Positions 44,923 to 54,429 are shown, counted from the first letter of the stretch. The stretch is 64,000 nt of DNA from Candidatus Zixiibacteriota bacterium (GCA_028289585.1 JANQPI010000042.1:247331-311330), one strand, 5' to 3'. The notes: a model not told the origin generated them from the sequence alone. Numbers and translations are program-made.

Positions 44923-46932
44923 ATGCCCACGCCGTCCAAGAAGACCCCCAAAAAAGTGGCAAAGAGAGTGACTGCGTCATCCCGAAACGCAAAATCTACG
45001 TCTGCGACGATTGAAACGCATCTCCACGAAAACCGTACCTTCCCCCCGTCGGCCGCTTTCAAGAAACAGGCCACGTTCGCTGCCGCGGCAAATTACGTCA
45101 AGGCGGGCAGGTCACCAGTTAAGTTCTGGGAGTCGATGGCCAAGGAACTCGTCTGGAAGAAGCGCTGGACAAAGGCGCTCGAATGGAAAGCCCCCGATGC
45201 CAAATGGTTTATTGGCGGCAAACTCAATGTCACCGAAACGTGCCTCGACCAGCATCTCACCAACGGTAATCGCAACAAAGTCGCGTTGATCTGGGAGGGG
45301 GAACCGGGTGACAAGCGCGTCATGTCGTACTACGACCTCTGGCGCGAGGTCAACAAGTTCGCCAACTGCCTCAAGGGACTCGGGATCAAGAAGGGTGACC
45401 GGGTCGCGATCTACCTGCCGATGATCCCCGAGCTCGTTGTCGCGATGCTCGCTTGTGCGCGAATCGGTGCGATCCACTCGGTCGTCTTTGGTGGCTTCTC
45501 CCCTGAATCACTCTCCGATCGCATCAACGACGCCGAGGCGAAGATGCTGATTACGGCCGATGGTGGTTACCGCCGCGGCCAGATCATCCCGTTGAAGCAT
45601 GACGCCGATGTCGCTCTGGCATCGTGTCCCACTATCGAACACGTTATCGTCGTTAAGCGCGGCGATTTCCTGCTGCGCTTCAAGGAAGGGCGTGACCACT
45701 GGTACCACCGCCTCATGCAGGACGCCGATCCAGTCTGCAAGCCGACATATGTCGACAGTGAGCATCCGCTGTTCATCCTCTACACGTCAGGTACAACCGG
45801 TAAACCAAAAGGAATCATGCACACGACCGGTGGATATCTCACCGGTGCATACGCAACAACCAAGTTCGTGTTCGATATCAAGCCGGATGATGTCTACTGG
45901 TGTACTGCCGACTGCGGCTGGGTGACCGGGCATACGTATGTGACCTACGGTCCCCTTGCTAACGGCGCAACCCAGGTGATCTACGAAGGTGCCCCCGACT
46001 GGCCCGACCCGGATCGGTTCTGGCAGGTGGTCGAGGATTACGGCGTGTCGATTTTTTACACCGCACCGACGGCGATCCGCGCCTTCATGAAATGGGGAAA
46101 GGAGTGGCCGGGCCAACATGACCTGTCATCGCTGCGGCTGCTCGGTACGGTTGGGGAGCCGATCAACCCTGAAGCATGGATCTGGTATCACGAGATTATC
46201 GGCGGCAAGCGTTGTCCGATTGTCGATACCTGGTGGCAAACTGAAACCGGGCACATCATGATCACCCCTCTCCCCGGCCTGACGAAGACGAAACCCGGTT
46301 CGGCAACGCAGCCATTCCCCGGTATATCACCGGCGGTGCTCGATGAAAACGGCAAACCAGTCAAGAACGGCGGTGGCCTGCTCGCGGTGACTCACCCGTG
46401 GCCGGGAATGCTGAGGGGAATCTGGGGGGATCGTAAACGGTTTGTCGATACCTACTGGTCGAAGTGGGACGGGATCTATTTCCCCGGCGACGGTGCCCGA
46501 ATCGACAAGGGTGGCTATTTCTGGATTCTCGGGCGGGTTGACGATGTCATCAATACGGCCGGACATCGCCTGTCGACCATGGAGGTCGAGTCGGCCCTCG
46601 TCGAGCATCCGTCGGTTGTCGAGGCGGCCGTTGTCGGCATCCCGCATGATCTCAAAGGGGAAGCACTGGCGGCTTTTGTCACGCTGGGTCCAAAGCAGAA
46701 AGCGGATGAAAAACTGATCGGCAAGCTGCGCGATTTTGTGGCGCTCAAAATCGGGGCGCTGGCGAAACCGGAGAAGGTGATCTTCGCCGCCGATCTGCCG
46801 AAGACACGATCGGGCAAGATCATGCGTCGGCTGCTACGCGATATCGCCTCGGGCAAGGTCCTAGGGGATACGACGACACTCGCCGATCCGGCAGTGATTC
46901 AGCACATTCAACGACGGTACTCGGAGGAATGA
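44923..46932 (+). CDS. acs: Acetyl-coenzyme A synthetase (AMP-forming)
   Basis: The 669-residue enzyme makes acetyl-CoA from acetate, ATP and CoA. Motifs include [20 protein letters not shown] (ATP/AMP site), [27 protein letters not shown] and the C-terminal [11 protein letters not shown] whose lysine is the regulatory acetylation site in the family. The first 35 residues are an unusual basic, Lys/Ser/Thr-rich extension ([16 protein letters not shown]). I start at the ATG 44923 because TGGAGA precedes it; an in-frame reading back to 44662 has no family match and would overlap the promoter. Confidence 0.96.
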   Translation: MPTPSKKTPKKVAKRVTASSRNAKSTSATIETHLHENRTFPPSAAFKKQATFAAAANYVKAGRSPVKFWESMAKELVWKKRWTKALEWKAPDAKWFIGGKLNVTETCLDQHLTNGNRNKVALIWEGEPGDKRVMSYYDLWREVNKFANCLKGLGIKKGDRVAIYLPMIPELVVAMLACARIGAIHSVVFGGFSPESLSDRINDAEAKMLITADGGYRRGQIIPLKHDADVALASCPTIEHVIVVKRGDFLLRFKEGRDHWYHRLMQDADPVCKPTYVDSEHPLFILYTSGTTGKPKGIMHTTGGYLTGAYATTKFVFDIKPDDVYWCTADCGWVTGHTYVTYGPLANGATQVIYEGAPDWPDPDRFWQVVEDYGVSIFYTAPTAIRAFMKWGKEWPGQHDLSSLRLLGTVGEPINPEAWIWYHEIIGGKRCPIVDTWWQTETGHIMITPLPGLTKTKPGSATQPFPGISPAVLDENGKPVKNGGGLLAVTHPWPGMLRGIWGDRKRFVDTYWSKWDGIYFPGDGARIDKGGYFWILGRVDDVINTAGHRLSTMEVESALVEHPSVVEAAVVGIPHDLKGEALAAFVTLGPKQKADEKLIGKLRDFVALKIGALAKPEKVIFAADLPKTRSGKIMRRLLRDIASGKVLGDTTTLADPAVIQHIQRRYSEE

Positions 46933-46938
46933 GCTCAT

Positions 46939-46993
46939 GTGGGCGACGGGTGTTCCTTCGACAAGCTCAGGACAGGCCTCACCTGCCGCGCCC
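46939..46993. repeat. Palindromic repeat family A, copy 1 (long core)
   Basis: GTGGGCG-type left arm and CCTGCCGCGCCCA right arm enclose a core with TTCGACAAGCTCAGGACAGG. It lies just after acs. Confidence 0.7.
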
Positions 46994-47007
46994 ATTCGCA
47001 GCCAAGG

Positions 47008-47034
47008 CTGGATCCCCGCTTTCGCGGGGATGAC
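47008..47034. repeat. Palindromic repeat family B, copy 1
   Basis: ATCCCCGC-TTTC-GCGGGGAT is a perfect 8-bp hairpin flanked by CTGG and GAC, repeated with variation at three other places nearby. Confidence 0.7.
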
Positions 47035-47135
47035 GAGCTCCGGGATTACGAGACCGGAGATCACGACATCGGGGGTGTCAAGGTCAGGGATGAGCCTTCA
47101 ACACTGACGCCTGAAGTCACAGGAACAAGAACACT

Positions 47136-47161
47136 GTCATTCCCGCGCAGGCGGGAATCCA
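47136..47161. repeat. Palindromic repeat family B, copy 2 (opposite orientation)
   Basis: GTC-ATTCCCGC-GCAG-GCGGGAAT-CC is the same element turned round, ending 17 bases before the VOC start codon. Confidence 0.65.
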
Positions 47162-47178
47162 TGAGTTAGGAACAAGAC

Positions 47179-47580
47179 ATGCCAGACAGACCCGTCAACT
47201 TCGTCGATCTCAACTACGTCTCGCTCTACTTTGAAGACTTCCAGAAAGCGGTCGAGTTCTATTCCGCAGTTCTCGGTGAACCGGACGTCATGGTCGAAAA
47301 ACCGGTCATCTGTGGATTCAAACTCGGCGATACCTGGCTGACACTCTTTCCGTCTAAAGAGGGAACCACGCCCGGCAAGAACCCGCGCAATGCCGAATTC
47401 GCGATTCAGGTTGCAACACCCGAAGAAGTCGACAAACTGCACGCGTTGTTTATCGAACACGGCGCGAAGAACTGCTGGACACCTGAGGATACAGAGATGT
47501 ACGACCCGATGCGTTTCTCGGCGGTCGACGATCCATTCGGGGTCCGCATTGACGTGATTTGCCCTAGGCCAAAGCCGTAG
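47179..47580 (+). CDS. Glyoxalase/VOC superfamily protein
   Basis: The 133-residue protein has the two beta-alpha-beta-beta-beta modules of the vicinal oxygen chelate fold: FVDLNYVSLYFEDFQKAVEF at the start, AVLGEPDV, and later AVDDPFGVRIDVICP. Metal-ligand positions are not clearly all present, so enzymatic activity is uncertain; antibiotic-binding and isomerase functions occur in the family. It stands alone between acs and a cluster of palindromic repeats on both sides, so it may be an acquired gene. Confidence 0.78.
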   Translation: MPDRPVNFVDLNYVSLYFEDFQKAVEFYSAVLGEPDVMVEKPVICGFKLGDTWLTLFPSKEGTTPGKNPRNAEFAIQVATPEEVDKLHALFIEHGAKNCWTPEDTEMYDPMRFSAVDDPFGVRIDVICPRPKP

Positions 47581-47589
47581 TGTCACGTA

Positions 47590-47640
47590 GTGGGCAGCAG
47601 GTGTTCCTTCGACAGACTCAGGACAGGCCTCACCTGTCGC
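47590..47640. repeat. Palindromic repeat family A, copy 2 (long core)
   Basis: GTGGGCAGCAGG left arm, core with TTCGACAGACTCAGGACAGG, and CCTGTCGC right arm. It differs from copy 1 at only a few positions. Confidence 0.7.
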
Positions 47641-47664
47641 TATACTCACCCGAGGGACGGCATA

Positions 47665-47722
47665 CACAAAGTGTTACCTCGTACGGCAGCCGCGGGCGAC
47701 TGCCTCGCACACTAGTATCGTT
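47665..47722. repeat. Repeat family C, copy 1
   Basis: A segment beginning CACAAAGTGTTACCTCGTAC and containing the GGCAG/CTGCC stem recurs at 49889-49946, on the other side of the S74 adhesin gene. Confidence 0.65.
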
Positions 47723-47750
47723 GTGGGCGGCAGGAGTCCCCACCTGCCGC
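47723..47750. repeat. Palindromic repeat family A, copy 3 (short core)
   Basis: GCGGCAGG-AGTCCCCA-CCTGCCGC is a perfect 8-bp hairpin; the arms match the long-core copies but the core is only 8 bases. Confidence 0.7.
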
Positions 47751-47832
47751 TGAATAGCTCCTTCCACACGCAGGCCAGCCGATAGCGACTACCGTAGATA
47801 TCTTCGTGATCGGCAGAACCCTAGACCGAACT

Positions 47833-47859
47833 CTGGATCCCGGCTTTCGCCGGGATGAC
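47833..47859. repeat. Palindromic repeat family B, copy 3
   Basis: ATCCCGGC-TTTC-GCCGGGAT, with the stem pair changed in both arms relative to copy 1, so base pairing is kept. Confidence 0.7.
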
Positions 47860-47868
47860 GAATGAATT

Positions 47869-47894
47869 GTGGGCGGCAGGCCCCGGCCTGCCGC
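47869..47894. repeat. Palindromic repeat family A, copy 4 (short core)
   Basis: GCGGCAGG-CCCCGG-CCTGCCGC, a perfect hairpin 22 bases past the stop of the S74 adhesin gene; it may also act as its terminator. Confidence 0.65.
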
Positions 47895-47916
47895 TTACAC
47901 TCACGCCGGCCGTGGA

Positions 47917-49680
47917 TTAGTGTTCCGATGGCTGGCCATTTTCGGCGGGTACCGACGCCTGTTCCATCAACTTGAGTACAAGCTGGCGGAGTTCGAGCAT
48001 CTCTTCTTCAAGCTGTGTGATTCGTTGCGTCTTCTTTTCAAGTGCTTGTATCGCGGCAAGCGCGATGCCATCTGGATCAACAGAACTGATCTGCCGTTCG
48101 TTGTCGCCGACACCAAACAACCGATAAAAGTCCTGTGCCATGGGACCAATGTGGCGAACGTCGCCGGACTGCGATTCGTAATTCCACTCGGATATCTCCA
48201 GCTCACCGAGAAGCTCAAGGATTCTATCTCCGTCAACGGGTACGATGTTTTCCTTCAGCGTGCTGTCGCTTATTGACGCCCAACTTCCGCTGCCGGGAGC
48301 CAACATAGCCCCGGTCGTCGCATTGCTGTCACTATAGACAAACATGCCGCCTGTACTGCGGATATTGAATGACTTGGCGCCACCAGAGACGAAATCGGCA
48401 TCGGTGTGATCAGCCCAGACGAACGAACCGTCGCTAGTCGCCTTGGCTCGTCGGCCCGCAGCCATACTGAAGTGACCGTCCGCTTCACACATTGAACCGC
48501 CCGGTACGACACTGTAGCGCCCCTCGGCCCAGTTGTCACCGCCACCCGAGATGGTGCTAAACACAGCCGTCGCGTGGTTGTTCTGCCCTCCCGCAATCGT
48601 CGCCGCCGTATCTTGAGCATCGTTCGCGTTTCCACCCCCGATCGTGCTGAACCATCCAGACACGAGATTGGCTTGACCGCCACCAATTGTGTTCCGGTCG
48701 CCAACCACATGATTGGCGTCGCCGCCTCCCACTGTGGTATAAAACCCACTGGCGAGATTGTCGAATCCGCCACCGACCGTGCAATAGTCGTTGGCGGCAC
48801 TGTTCTGCTCTCCACCACCGACGGTCGATCCGATACCTCCGGTAGTGTTCAGATTGCCTCCGGCAATAGTACTGTAGTAGCCAGGAGCTATCGTTTGATT
48901 CCCTTCACCACCGCCAATCGCATCGCCGATGTTTGATGTCGTGTTCCCTCCACCCCCTGCGATCGTCGAAGTTAGGCCAACGGCTCTATTGCCAACACCT
49001 CCGCCAATGGTACTGGATTCCCCGATAGCGTGGTTGAGGACGCCGCCAGCGACGACGGAATAGATCGAATCGACTCTATTCCCGGCACCTCCTCCGAGAA
49101 CCGAATGGTCACCATAGACAACATTTGAATCCCACGGGTTGGCTGACCCTCCGCCACCGCCGATTGTCGAATAGTTGCCGTACACCCTGTTATTATGCCC
49201 GACCACAAATGATCTCAACCCGGAGTTGACGTTGTTTTCACCAAGTGTGGCTTTGCCCTCGAGAACGAGGTCACCGATTATCGTGCCGCCCGCTGAGCCA
49301 TCGATCGAAGCAACCCGCAGTGCGAAGCCCAATAACGGTACTCGCGGCGTCAACTCCGGATCGGTACCCACTCGGACGCCCAGGTACCGTATCGAATCAC
49401 CGGCGAAGAGACCCGTCGGAAATGCCACCGAGTCACCGAGGATGTAGGTGAAGACCCCATTGAGGACCGTCACCTCGCGAATACCACTGCTCCACAACTC
49501 GATACCGCCGACATCAGAGTCATAGATCTTCATCGTTACAAATTGCGGCCCATTAGGAATGGCGTTGCCGCCGGAATCGGTAATGCGACCTTGATACGAG
49601 ATGAGCTGCGTATACGGATCAGCCGAAGCTTGCCCGATCAACGCCAGCAGTGACACGATGAAACACAACTTGCCCAGCAT
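47917..49680 (-). CDS. YadA-like surface protein with self-cleaving S74 (intramolecular chaperone) domain
   Basis: The 587-residue protein has a signal peptide (1-20), an N-terminal domain often found before such repeats (LISYQGRITDSGGNAIPNG, 27-45), then about sixteen 15-residue repeats of the form STIGGGxxNxAxGxY (171-420) that should fold as a left-handed beta roll like the YadA head. Residues 470-587 are a peptidase S74 domain as in phage tail spikes; the catalytic pair Ser471 and Lys476 (SDSTLK) is kept, followed by IGPMAQDF and a C-terminal coiled coil (548-573). It probably trimerises and then sheds its chaperone. Repeats on both sides suggest a mobile or recombined segment. Confidence 0.82.
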   Translation of the reverse strand: MLGKLCFIVSLLALIGQASADPYTQLISYQGRITDSGGNAIPNGPQFVTMKIYDSDVGGIELWSSGIREVTVLNGVFTYILGDSVAFPTGLFAGDSIRYLGVRVGTDPELTPRVPLLGFALRVASIDGSAGGTIIGDLVLEGKATLGENNVNSGLRSFVVGHNNRVYGNYSTIGGGGGSANPWDSNVVYGDHSVLGGGAGNRVDSIYSVVAGGVLNHAIGESSTIGGGVGNRAVGLTSTIAGGGGNTTSNIGDAIGGGEGNQTIAPGYYSTIAGGNLNTTGGIGSTVGGGEQNSAANDYCTVGGGFDNLASGFYTTVGGGDANHVVGDRNTIGGGQANLVSGWFSTIGGGNANDAQDTAATIAGGQNNHATAVFSTISGGGDNWAEGRYSVVPGGSMCEADGHFSMAAGRRAKATSDGSFVWADHTDADFVSGGAKSFNIRSTGGMFVYSDSNATTGAMLAPGSGSWASISDSTLKENIVPVDGDRILELLGELEISEWNYESQSGDVRHIGPMAQDFYRLFGVGDNERQISSVDPDGIALAAIQALEKKTQRITQLEEEMLELRQLVLKLMEQASVPAENGQPSEH

Positions 49681-49748
49681 GAAGGCCCCCTGTTCCCGAT
49701 AGGATAGATGTTGCCCGTTTTTGAAATAACCCAGTTAGACCAAGCGTA

Positions 49749-49777
49749 AGTCTACCAAAATTGTCAGTTCTTGGCAA
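49749..49777 (-). promoter_or_regulatory. Promoter of the S74 adhesin gene
   Basis: Minus strand TTGCCA (49772-49777), 17-base spacer, TAGACT (49749-49754), about 70 bases upstream of the start codon, which has an AGGGGG ribosome site. Confidence 0.5.
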
Positions 49778-49888
49778 GTGTGGAAGTTGGGGCTGAAAGC
49801 TGGTGTACCACGTGCCCCACAAACAATAGCTGGAACGACGATATCTTACTCCACAACACGTTGATAGGACCCACCCGAGAGGTTGAAG

Positions 49889-49946
49889 CACAAAGTGTCA
49901 TCTCGTACGGCAGCCGAGGGCAACTGCCGCACACCCCGCTATCATT
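49889..49946. repeat. Repeat family C, copy 2
   Basis: Same segment as 47665-47722, beginning CACAAAGTGTCATCTCGTAC, with a few changes. The two copies bracket the S74 adhesin gene in the same orientation. Confidence 0.65.
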
Positions 49947-49957
49947 TTAGCCGATGA

Positions 49958-49984
49958 CTGGATCCCGGCGTTCGCCGAGATGAC
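49958..49984. repeat. Palindromic repeat family B, copy 4
   Basis: ATCCCGGC-GTTC-GCCGAGAT, with one mismatch in the stem, followed by GAC as in the other copies. Confidence 0.65.
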
Positions 49985-49993
49985 ATCACTCTT

Positions 49994-50040
49994 GTGGGCA
50001 GCAGACCCCTTCGACAAGTTCAGGAGAGGCTTGCTCCTGA
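49994..50040. repeat. Palindromic repeat family A, copy 5 (long core, diverged)
   Basis: GTGGGCAGCAG then CCCTTCGACAAGTTCAGGAG, similar to the long cores of copies 1 and 2 but with a changed right arm. Confidence 0.6.
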
Positions 50041-50200
50041 TACCCACCCGAAGGGTGTGGAGCACCGAAGCGTCATCCCGAGTGGTGTCGAGGGGGATGC
50101 ATTGTCACTGGCGTCGCACCTCGACCGTTTCGCTCGCCAGCGCTCGCTTCACGCTCGGTGTGATGCTTCCCTATCAACCTATCCGGTACTGAATATAACA

Positions 50201-50230
50201 CGGGGGCGGGACCGTGTGGCCCCGCCCCCG
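50201..50230 (-). terminator. Strong GC hairpin after the SPFH gene
   Basis: CGGGGGCGGG and CCCGCCCCCG form a perfect 10-bp stem around 10 bases. Read on the minus strand it is followed by TGTTATATT, so it may end the uvrB-lipoprotein-SPFH transcript. Confidence 0.5.
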
Positions 50231-50314
50231 CTGACGCGATAGCGTCGATGGTGTCTCTTCTGTCCGCCCCGAGAACTAGGACATGATTACCCGGGTTACT
50301 GCCCCGGGAACGTT

Positions 50315-50340
50315 GTGGGCGGCAGGCGTCCCCACCTGAC
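50315..50340. repeat. Palindromic repeat family A, copy 6 (short core)
   Basis: GTGGGCGGCAGG-CGTCCCCA-CCTGAC, close to copy 3, with the right arm altered; a second GCGGCAGGTCAG lies directly after. Confidence 0.6.
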
Positions 50341-50382
50341 CCTGACGCGGCAGGTCAGAGTCCCGCCGCGCACGATCTGAAA

Positions 50383-51198
50383 CTACTGCCCCGGATTGAG
50401 AATGATCGGCAGACCGCCTTCACCGCCGCCAATCACGATCACCTTCGCATTCGGCGATTCCGCGAGCTTCTCGGTCGCCTCAATCCCCTTCCACTGTAGG
50501 AGATCTTTGGTCAGACCGGTCGACACGATCTTCTGGAAGTCAGCAATACCCTGGGCCTCGATCCGTTTTCGATCGGCCTCAAGACGTTCTCTTTCGATCG
50601 TAAACTCCATTCGTTGAGCTTCCTGATCGGCGGTCAGCTTGAAGTTGATCGCGTCGGCGATCTGCTTCGGAATCTGAACATCACGAATCAGGACACCCTC
50701 GACCATTACCCATTTAGGTAAGAGCGCGGATTGCGCCCCCTCGAAGATTGCGGTCGTCAGTTCCTCGCGTTTGGTCGAGTAGATTTCTTCCGGACGGTAC
50801 CGTCCTCCGACCTCACGTGCGATTGATCGTATCAGTGGTGCGACCGCGACCTCGTAGTAGTTGCGACCGATGCCAGCCTGTAGTGAATCGAGCTTCTCGA
50901 TGATCGGACGATAGAGAATCGAGACCTCAAGCTGGATCTCCGCGCCATCCGACGACAACAGACGGATATCCTCTTTTCGCTCCTGCAGCTGGATCTGGTA
51001 GACGAACATCGAGTTCCATGGGAAGTGGAACGTGAACCCCTCGGGGTAGATCTTGCCAAATTCGGTACCGTCGCCAAAACGCGAGAAGAAGACTCCGCGA
51101 TGACCGGACGGAATACCAGTGCCGCAACCAACGGCGGTGAGCGAGGCAACAACCACCACCAACATGCCGAGGCGAATCAGGCGGTCTTTGTGCATCAT
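50383..51198 (-). CDS. SPFH/prohibitin-family membrane protein
   Basis: The 271-residue protein has a hydrophobic N-terminus with a possible lipobox (LTAVGC, Cys25) and then an SPFH domain (about 30-200: GHRGVFFSRFGDGTEFGKIY, then QLQERKEDIRLLSSDGAEI). A charged helical stretch (210-240, MEFTIERERLEADRKRIEAQ) would mediate oligomerisation. Family members form membrane microdomain scaffolds or regulate FtsH. The C-terminus (IVIGGGEGGLPIILNPGQ) is Gly-rich. It lies about 100 bases after the lipoprotein gene. Confidence 0.85.
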   Translation of the reverse strand: MMHKDRLIRLGMLVVVVASLTAVGCGTGIPSGHRGVFFSRFGDGTEFGKIYPEGFTFHFPWNSMFVYQIQLQERKEDIRLLSSDGAEIQLEVSILYRPIIEKLDSLQAGIGRNYYEVAVAPLIRSIAREVGGRYRPEEIYSTKREELTTAIFEGAQSALLPKWVMVEGVLIRDVQIPKQIADAINFKLTADQEAQRMEFTIERERLEADRKRIEAQGIADFQKIVSTGLTKDLLQWKGIEATEKLAESPNAKVIVIGGGEGGLPIILNPGQ

Positions 51199-51300
51199 AA
51201 GCTGTGCGACTCCTTGTCATGGAAGTGAGTGTGTGATCCTGTCTGTGGGTATATACCCGCCAGCTGTGACCGTATTCAACTAGATTCCGCCGAAATCGGC

Positions 51301-52233
51301 CTAGAGCGGGGATCGGTAGGGGGCAGCCCAGTTGCGGATATTCAGAAACGCATCGTCGGCAAAGACCTGCACAAAGACGATATTCCAGAACCGCCCCTGC
51401 CCGGAAGCAAAGGCGACGGTATCCGCCGAGACCAGATCATCGCGACGTGTCAGCTCCTGCGAGACGAAGCCGCTGTCGCTCTCCCACGCTATCTGTGTAT
51501 AGTGGCGGGTCGGGCTTGAGACGAATCGCGTCTCGGTCGCGATACCAACATCGTCACCGTCGGGAATGAACGGCACCTCATTTAACAGGAAGTACCGCTG
51601 ATTGAAAGCGATTGAGAACGGATCGGTGATGTTAACGCGCTCGCCGGCATCTTGATCGAAAATCAGATTGGTGCCATCCGAGAGCGTGCCGGTGAAGCGA
51701 ACCGGGAGGTCGGTCGACACCGCTCCCTGACCGGAGCGGAATCCCCACATCAGCCAACCGAGGAATGGTTGGAAATCTGAGCCTAGCTTGAGGAAGACCG
51801 CCTCCCGAATGAGTGCCCGGTTATTGATAACGGTATCAATGCTGGTCGACCGTCCGATGATTGTTTGCACGACCAGCGTGTCATACACAGTTGCCCTCGC
51901 CTCACGCAGGAACCCAAGCGAGCCGTAGTTGAAAGACGTCACCGTTCCCTGCGAGTTGTTCGGGTCGGTGTATGAATTGACCCGCACAACAATATTCCGT
52001 CGCACCTCGAGGACAGAATCACGATACCCGGCGGTCTCCCACGGCGGAATGTAGGCCGCAGTCGGAATCAGGCCCTCGGTCCGGAAGAGTTCCCGACCCT
52101 CCTCGGTCTCGGCAAGGTAGCGACGAATCTCTTCAGCATCGTTCGGCTGTGGCCCCTCGTCGGGAGTACAGCCGACACCGATGACAACAGCCATCAGCGT
52201 GAGGACGACAAGGCGTGTTCGGCAAGAGATCAC
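51301..52233 (-). CDS. Putative lipoprotein of unknown function
   Basis: The 310-residue protein has a lipoprotein signal (MAVVIGVGC, Cys22) and no domain I recognise. It is rich in short strands and aromatic residues ([32 protein letters not shown]). The GTG start overlaps the uvrB stop by four bases (GTGA), so it is co-translated with uvrB, an odd partner for a cell-surface lipoprotein. A minor exported protein with an assembly or adhesion role is possible but cannot be supported. Confidence 0.7.
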   Translation of the reverse strand: MISCRTRLVVLTLMAVVIGVGCTPDEGPQPNDAEEIRRYLAETEEGRELFRTEGLIPTAAYIPPWETAGYRDSVLEVRRNIVVRVNSYTDPNNSQGTVTSFNYGSLGFLREARATVYDTLVVQTIIGRSTSIDTVINNRALIREAVFLKLGSDFQPFLGWLMWGFRSGQGAVSTDLPVRFTGTLSDGTNLIFDQDAGERVNITDPFSIAFNQRYFLLNEVPFIPDGDDVGIATETRFVSSPTRHYTQIAWESDSGFVSQELTRRDDLVSADTVAFASGQGRFWNIVFVQVFADDAFLNIRNWAAPYRSPL

Positions 52234-54272
52234 TTGCGGCTCTTCTTTCGTGACTTGCGCTGGTCTTTCAGTTTCTTGATCTCATCACGGAGAACGATCG
52301 CGGTGTCAAAATCGAGATTGTCTGCCGCAGTCTTCATTGCCTTCATCAGAAACGCGAGCTGGTCTTCAAATGACATCGACTCGAAGACCTCGGGCTTGTC
52401 GTAGGCGGGCTGTTCCTCGACCTCGCGCGAATCAGCAAACGAGGTCGAGCGCAGGATTTCATCACGGGTTTTGAGGACCGTCTCCGGATCGATCCCATGC
52501 TCTTTGTTATACGCTTCCTGCTTCTCCCGGCGCCGCTTCGTTTCATCGATCGCCCGCTGCATCGAATCAGTGATCTTATCCGCGTAGAAGATCACCTCGC
52601 CATTCTTGTTTCGGGCAGCTCGACCGGCCGTCTGGATCAACGACCGCGTCGAACGCAGGAAGCCTTCCTTATCCGCATCCAGGATAGCGACGAGTGAAAC
52701 CTCGGGAAGGTCCAATCCCTCCCGCAATAAATTGATCCCGACCAGGACGTCGAATTCAGCCAGCCGAAGACCACGAATGATCTCGGTTCGGTCGATCGCA
52801 TCGATCTCCGAATGGAGGTACCGGACCCGGACGCCCGCCTTTTCCAGGTACTCAGTCAGATCTTCGGCCATCCGCTTGGTCAGCGTAGTGACAAGCACCC
52901 GTTCGCCTCGTTCCGCCCGCTCGCGAACCTGTTCCAGGAGATCATCGACCTGCGATTTCAGCGGCTTAATCGTAATGAGCGGATCAAGCAAACCGGTCGG
53001 CCGAATGACCTGCTCGACAATCTCCCCCCCGGTCTTCTGAAGCTCGTAGTCAGCCGGAGTCGCCGATACATAGATGCGCTGCCGTACGATCTCTTCAAAC
53101 TCGCTGAAAACGAGCGGACGGTTGTCGTAGGCTGACGGTAGCCGAAAACCGTGTTCGACCAGCATCTCTTTGCGGTGTCGATCGCCTGACCACATCGCGT
53201 CGATCTGAGGAATCGTCTGATGCGACTCATCGATGATCGTCACAAAGTCGTCAGGAAAGAAATCGATCAGCGTGTTGGGGCGTTCACCCTCCTCTCGGCC
53301 GGTGAGATAGCGAGAGTAATTCTCAACACCACTGCAGTAGCCGACCTCTTCGAGCATTTCGAGATCATACAGCGTGCGCGATTCGAGACGTTGCGCCTCA
53401 AGCAGCTTGTTGAGCTCTCGGTACAAGGCCAGTCGTTCGCGCAGCTCGGTCTTGATCTGCTCAATCGCGGTCTTGAGCGTTGGACGACTCGTCACGAAGT
53501 GCTTAGCCGGATAAACCGCGACTCTCTGTCGGTCACCCTTAATCTCACCGGTAAGCGGGTCGACTTCGGAGATCCGCTCCAATTCATCTCCAAAGAATTC
53601 GAAGCGCAGGGCCGTTTCGCGATACGCGGGAATCAACTCCAGCACATCGCCACGAACCCGAAATGTTCCACGATGGAAATCGATATCGTTACGCACGTAA
53701 TGGATGTCGATCAGGTTACGGATCAGGGCATCACGATCGATCTCCGTATCTGTCTCCAGTATCAACATCTGGCGGGCATATTCATCCGGCGACCCGAGTC
53801 CGTAGATGCACGAGACCGACGCGACAATGATCACGTCCCGCCGTTCGAGCAACGAGGCGGTCGCACGCAGTCGAAGCCGGTCGATGTCGTCATTGCGGGA
53901 TGTTTCTTTGGCGATATAGAGATCCGTGGTCGGGACGTACGCCTCGGGCTGATAGTAATCGTAGTAGGAGATAAAGAACTCGACCGCGTTGTTCGGGAAG
54001 AACGCTTTCAACTCACCATAGAGCTGAGCGGCGAGGGTTTTGTTATGAGAAATGACGAGCGTCGGACGGTTCACGCGGGCGATCACATTCGCCATCGTAA
54101 ACGTCTTCCCCGAGCCGGTGACTCCCAGGAGCACCTGATCAGCCCGTCCGGCCTCGATGCCGCGCGCGAGGGCATCGATGGCAGCCGGCTGGTCGCCACG
54201 GGGAGGGAAACTGGCGACGAGTTCAAACTTGTCCGGGGCCGTCTCGGCCGTTACCTGCGTACTCTTAGTCAT
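52230..54272 (-). CDS. uvrB: Excinuclease ABC subunit B
   Basis: The 680-residue UvrB is the damage-verifying helicase of nucleotide excision repair. It has Walker A GVTGSGKT (50-57), the DNA-gripping hairpin [13 protein letters not shown] (about 102-114), DESH in [10 protein letters not shown], helicase motifs [20 protein letters not shown] and QTAGRAARN, and a C-terminal UVR domain (about 635-670, [19 protein letters not shown]). The start is ATG with no strong ribosome site. It is divergent from rplU with 172 bases between. Confidence 0.98.
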   Translation of the reverse strand: MTKSTQVTAETAPDKFELVASFPPRGDQPAAIDALARGIEAGRADQVLLGVTGSGKTFTMANVIARVNRPTLVISHNKTLAAQLYGELKAFFPNNAVEFFISYYDYYQPEAYVPTTDLYIAKETSRNDDIDRLRLRATASLLERRDVIIVASVSCIYGLGSPDEYARQMLILETDTEIDRDALIRNLIDIHYVRNDIDFHRGTFRVRGDVLELIPAYRETALRFEFFGDELERISEVDPLTGEIKGDRQRVAVYPAKHFVTSRPTLKTAIEQIKTELRERLALYRELNKLLEAQRLESRTLYDLEMLEEVGYCSGVENYSRYLTGREEGERPNTLIDFFPDDFVTIIDESHQTIPQIDAMWSGDRHRKEMLVEHGFRLPSAYDNRPLVFSEFEEIVRQRIYVSATPADYELQKTGGEIVEQVIRPTGLLDPLITIKPLKSQVDDLLEQVRERAERGERVLVTTLTKRMAEDLTEYLEKAGVRVRYLHSEIDAIDRTEIIRGLRLAEFDVLVGINLLREGLDLPEVSLVAILDADKEGFLRSTRSLIQTAGRAARNKNGEVIFYADKITDSMQRAIDETKRRREKQEAYNKEHGIDPETVLKTRDEILRSTSFADSREVEEQPAYDKPEVFESMSFEDQLAFLMKAMKTAADNLDFDTAIVLRDEIKKLKDQRKSRKKSRK

Positions 54273-54361
54273 GTCTTGTTCTGGCGGCTAGCAAGTATAC
54301 CGAACGCAACCGCGAGGTGAAACGTCAATGTTCCCGGGTCGTGTCACATTGCCGAAGGAGC

Positions 54362-54389
54362 TTGACAAGTCGTGGTCTCCATTTAGCTT
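54362..54389 (+). promoter_or_regulatory. Promoter of the rplU-bamA-skp-lpxD operon
   Basis: TTGACA (54362-54367), 16-base spacer, TAGCTT (54384-54389), giving a leader of about 48 bases before rplU. Confidence 0.5.
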
Positions 54390-54413
54390 ACGCGGCTTGT
54401 TGGAAATCAATCG

Positions 54414-54429
54414 GCGGCCCGTTGGCCGC
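54414..54429 (+). promoter_or_regulatory. Hairpin in the rplU leader
   Basis: GCGGCC-CGTT-GGCCGC sits four bases before the AAGGAG ribosome site of rplU. Ribosomal protein leaders often carry autoregulatory structures, so it may control translation; this one is very small. Confidence 0.35.

Larger units (their letters stand above)
47581..47916. other. Repeat-dense intergenic region
   Basis: No gene is supported. The 336 bases hold three copies of palindrome family A, one of family B and one of family C, close together. Confidence 0.7.
49681..50382. other. Long repeat-rich intergenic region
   Basis: No gene is supported in these 702 bases. They hold the adhesin promoter, repeat copies of families A, B and C, a related CGTCATCCCGAGTGGTGTCG element at 50081-50100, and a strong GC hairpin at 50201-50230. 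Confidence 0.7.

Noticed and set aside
48290..49200. Regular 45-base periodicity that might suggest a CRISPR array
   Set aside because: The period is the 15-residue YadA-like repeat in a coding frame; there are no identical repeats with unique spacers.
46933..50382. Possible insertion sequence because of many inverted repeats
   Set aside because: No transposase reading frame is present and the repeats are small stem-loops, so only non-autonomous elements can be claimed.
53220..54320. Plus-strand reading frame of 366 codons opposite uvrB
   Set aside because: It lies wholly across the conserved helicase motifs of uvrB and has no protein-like domains.
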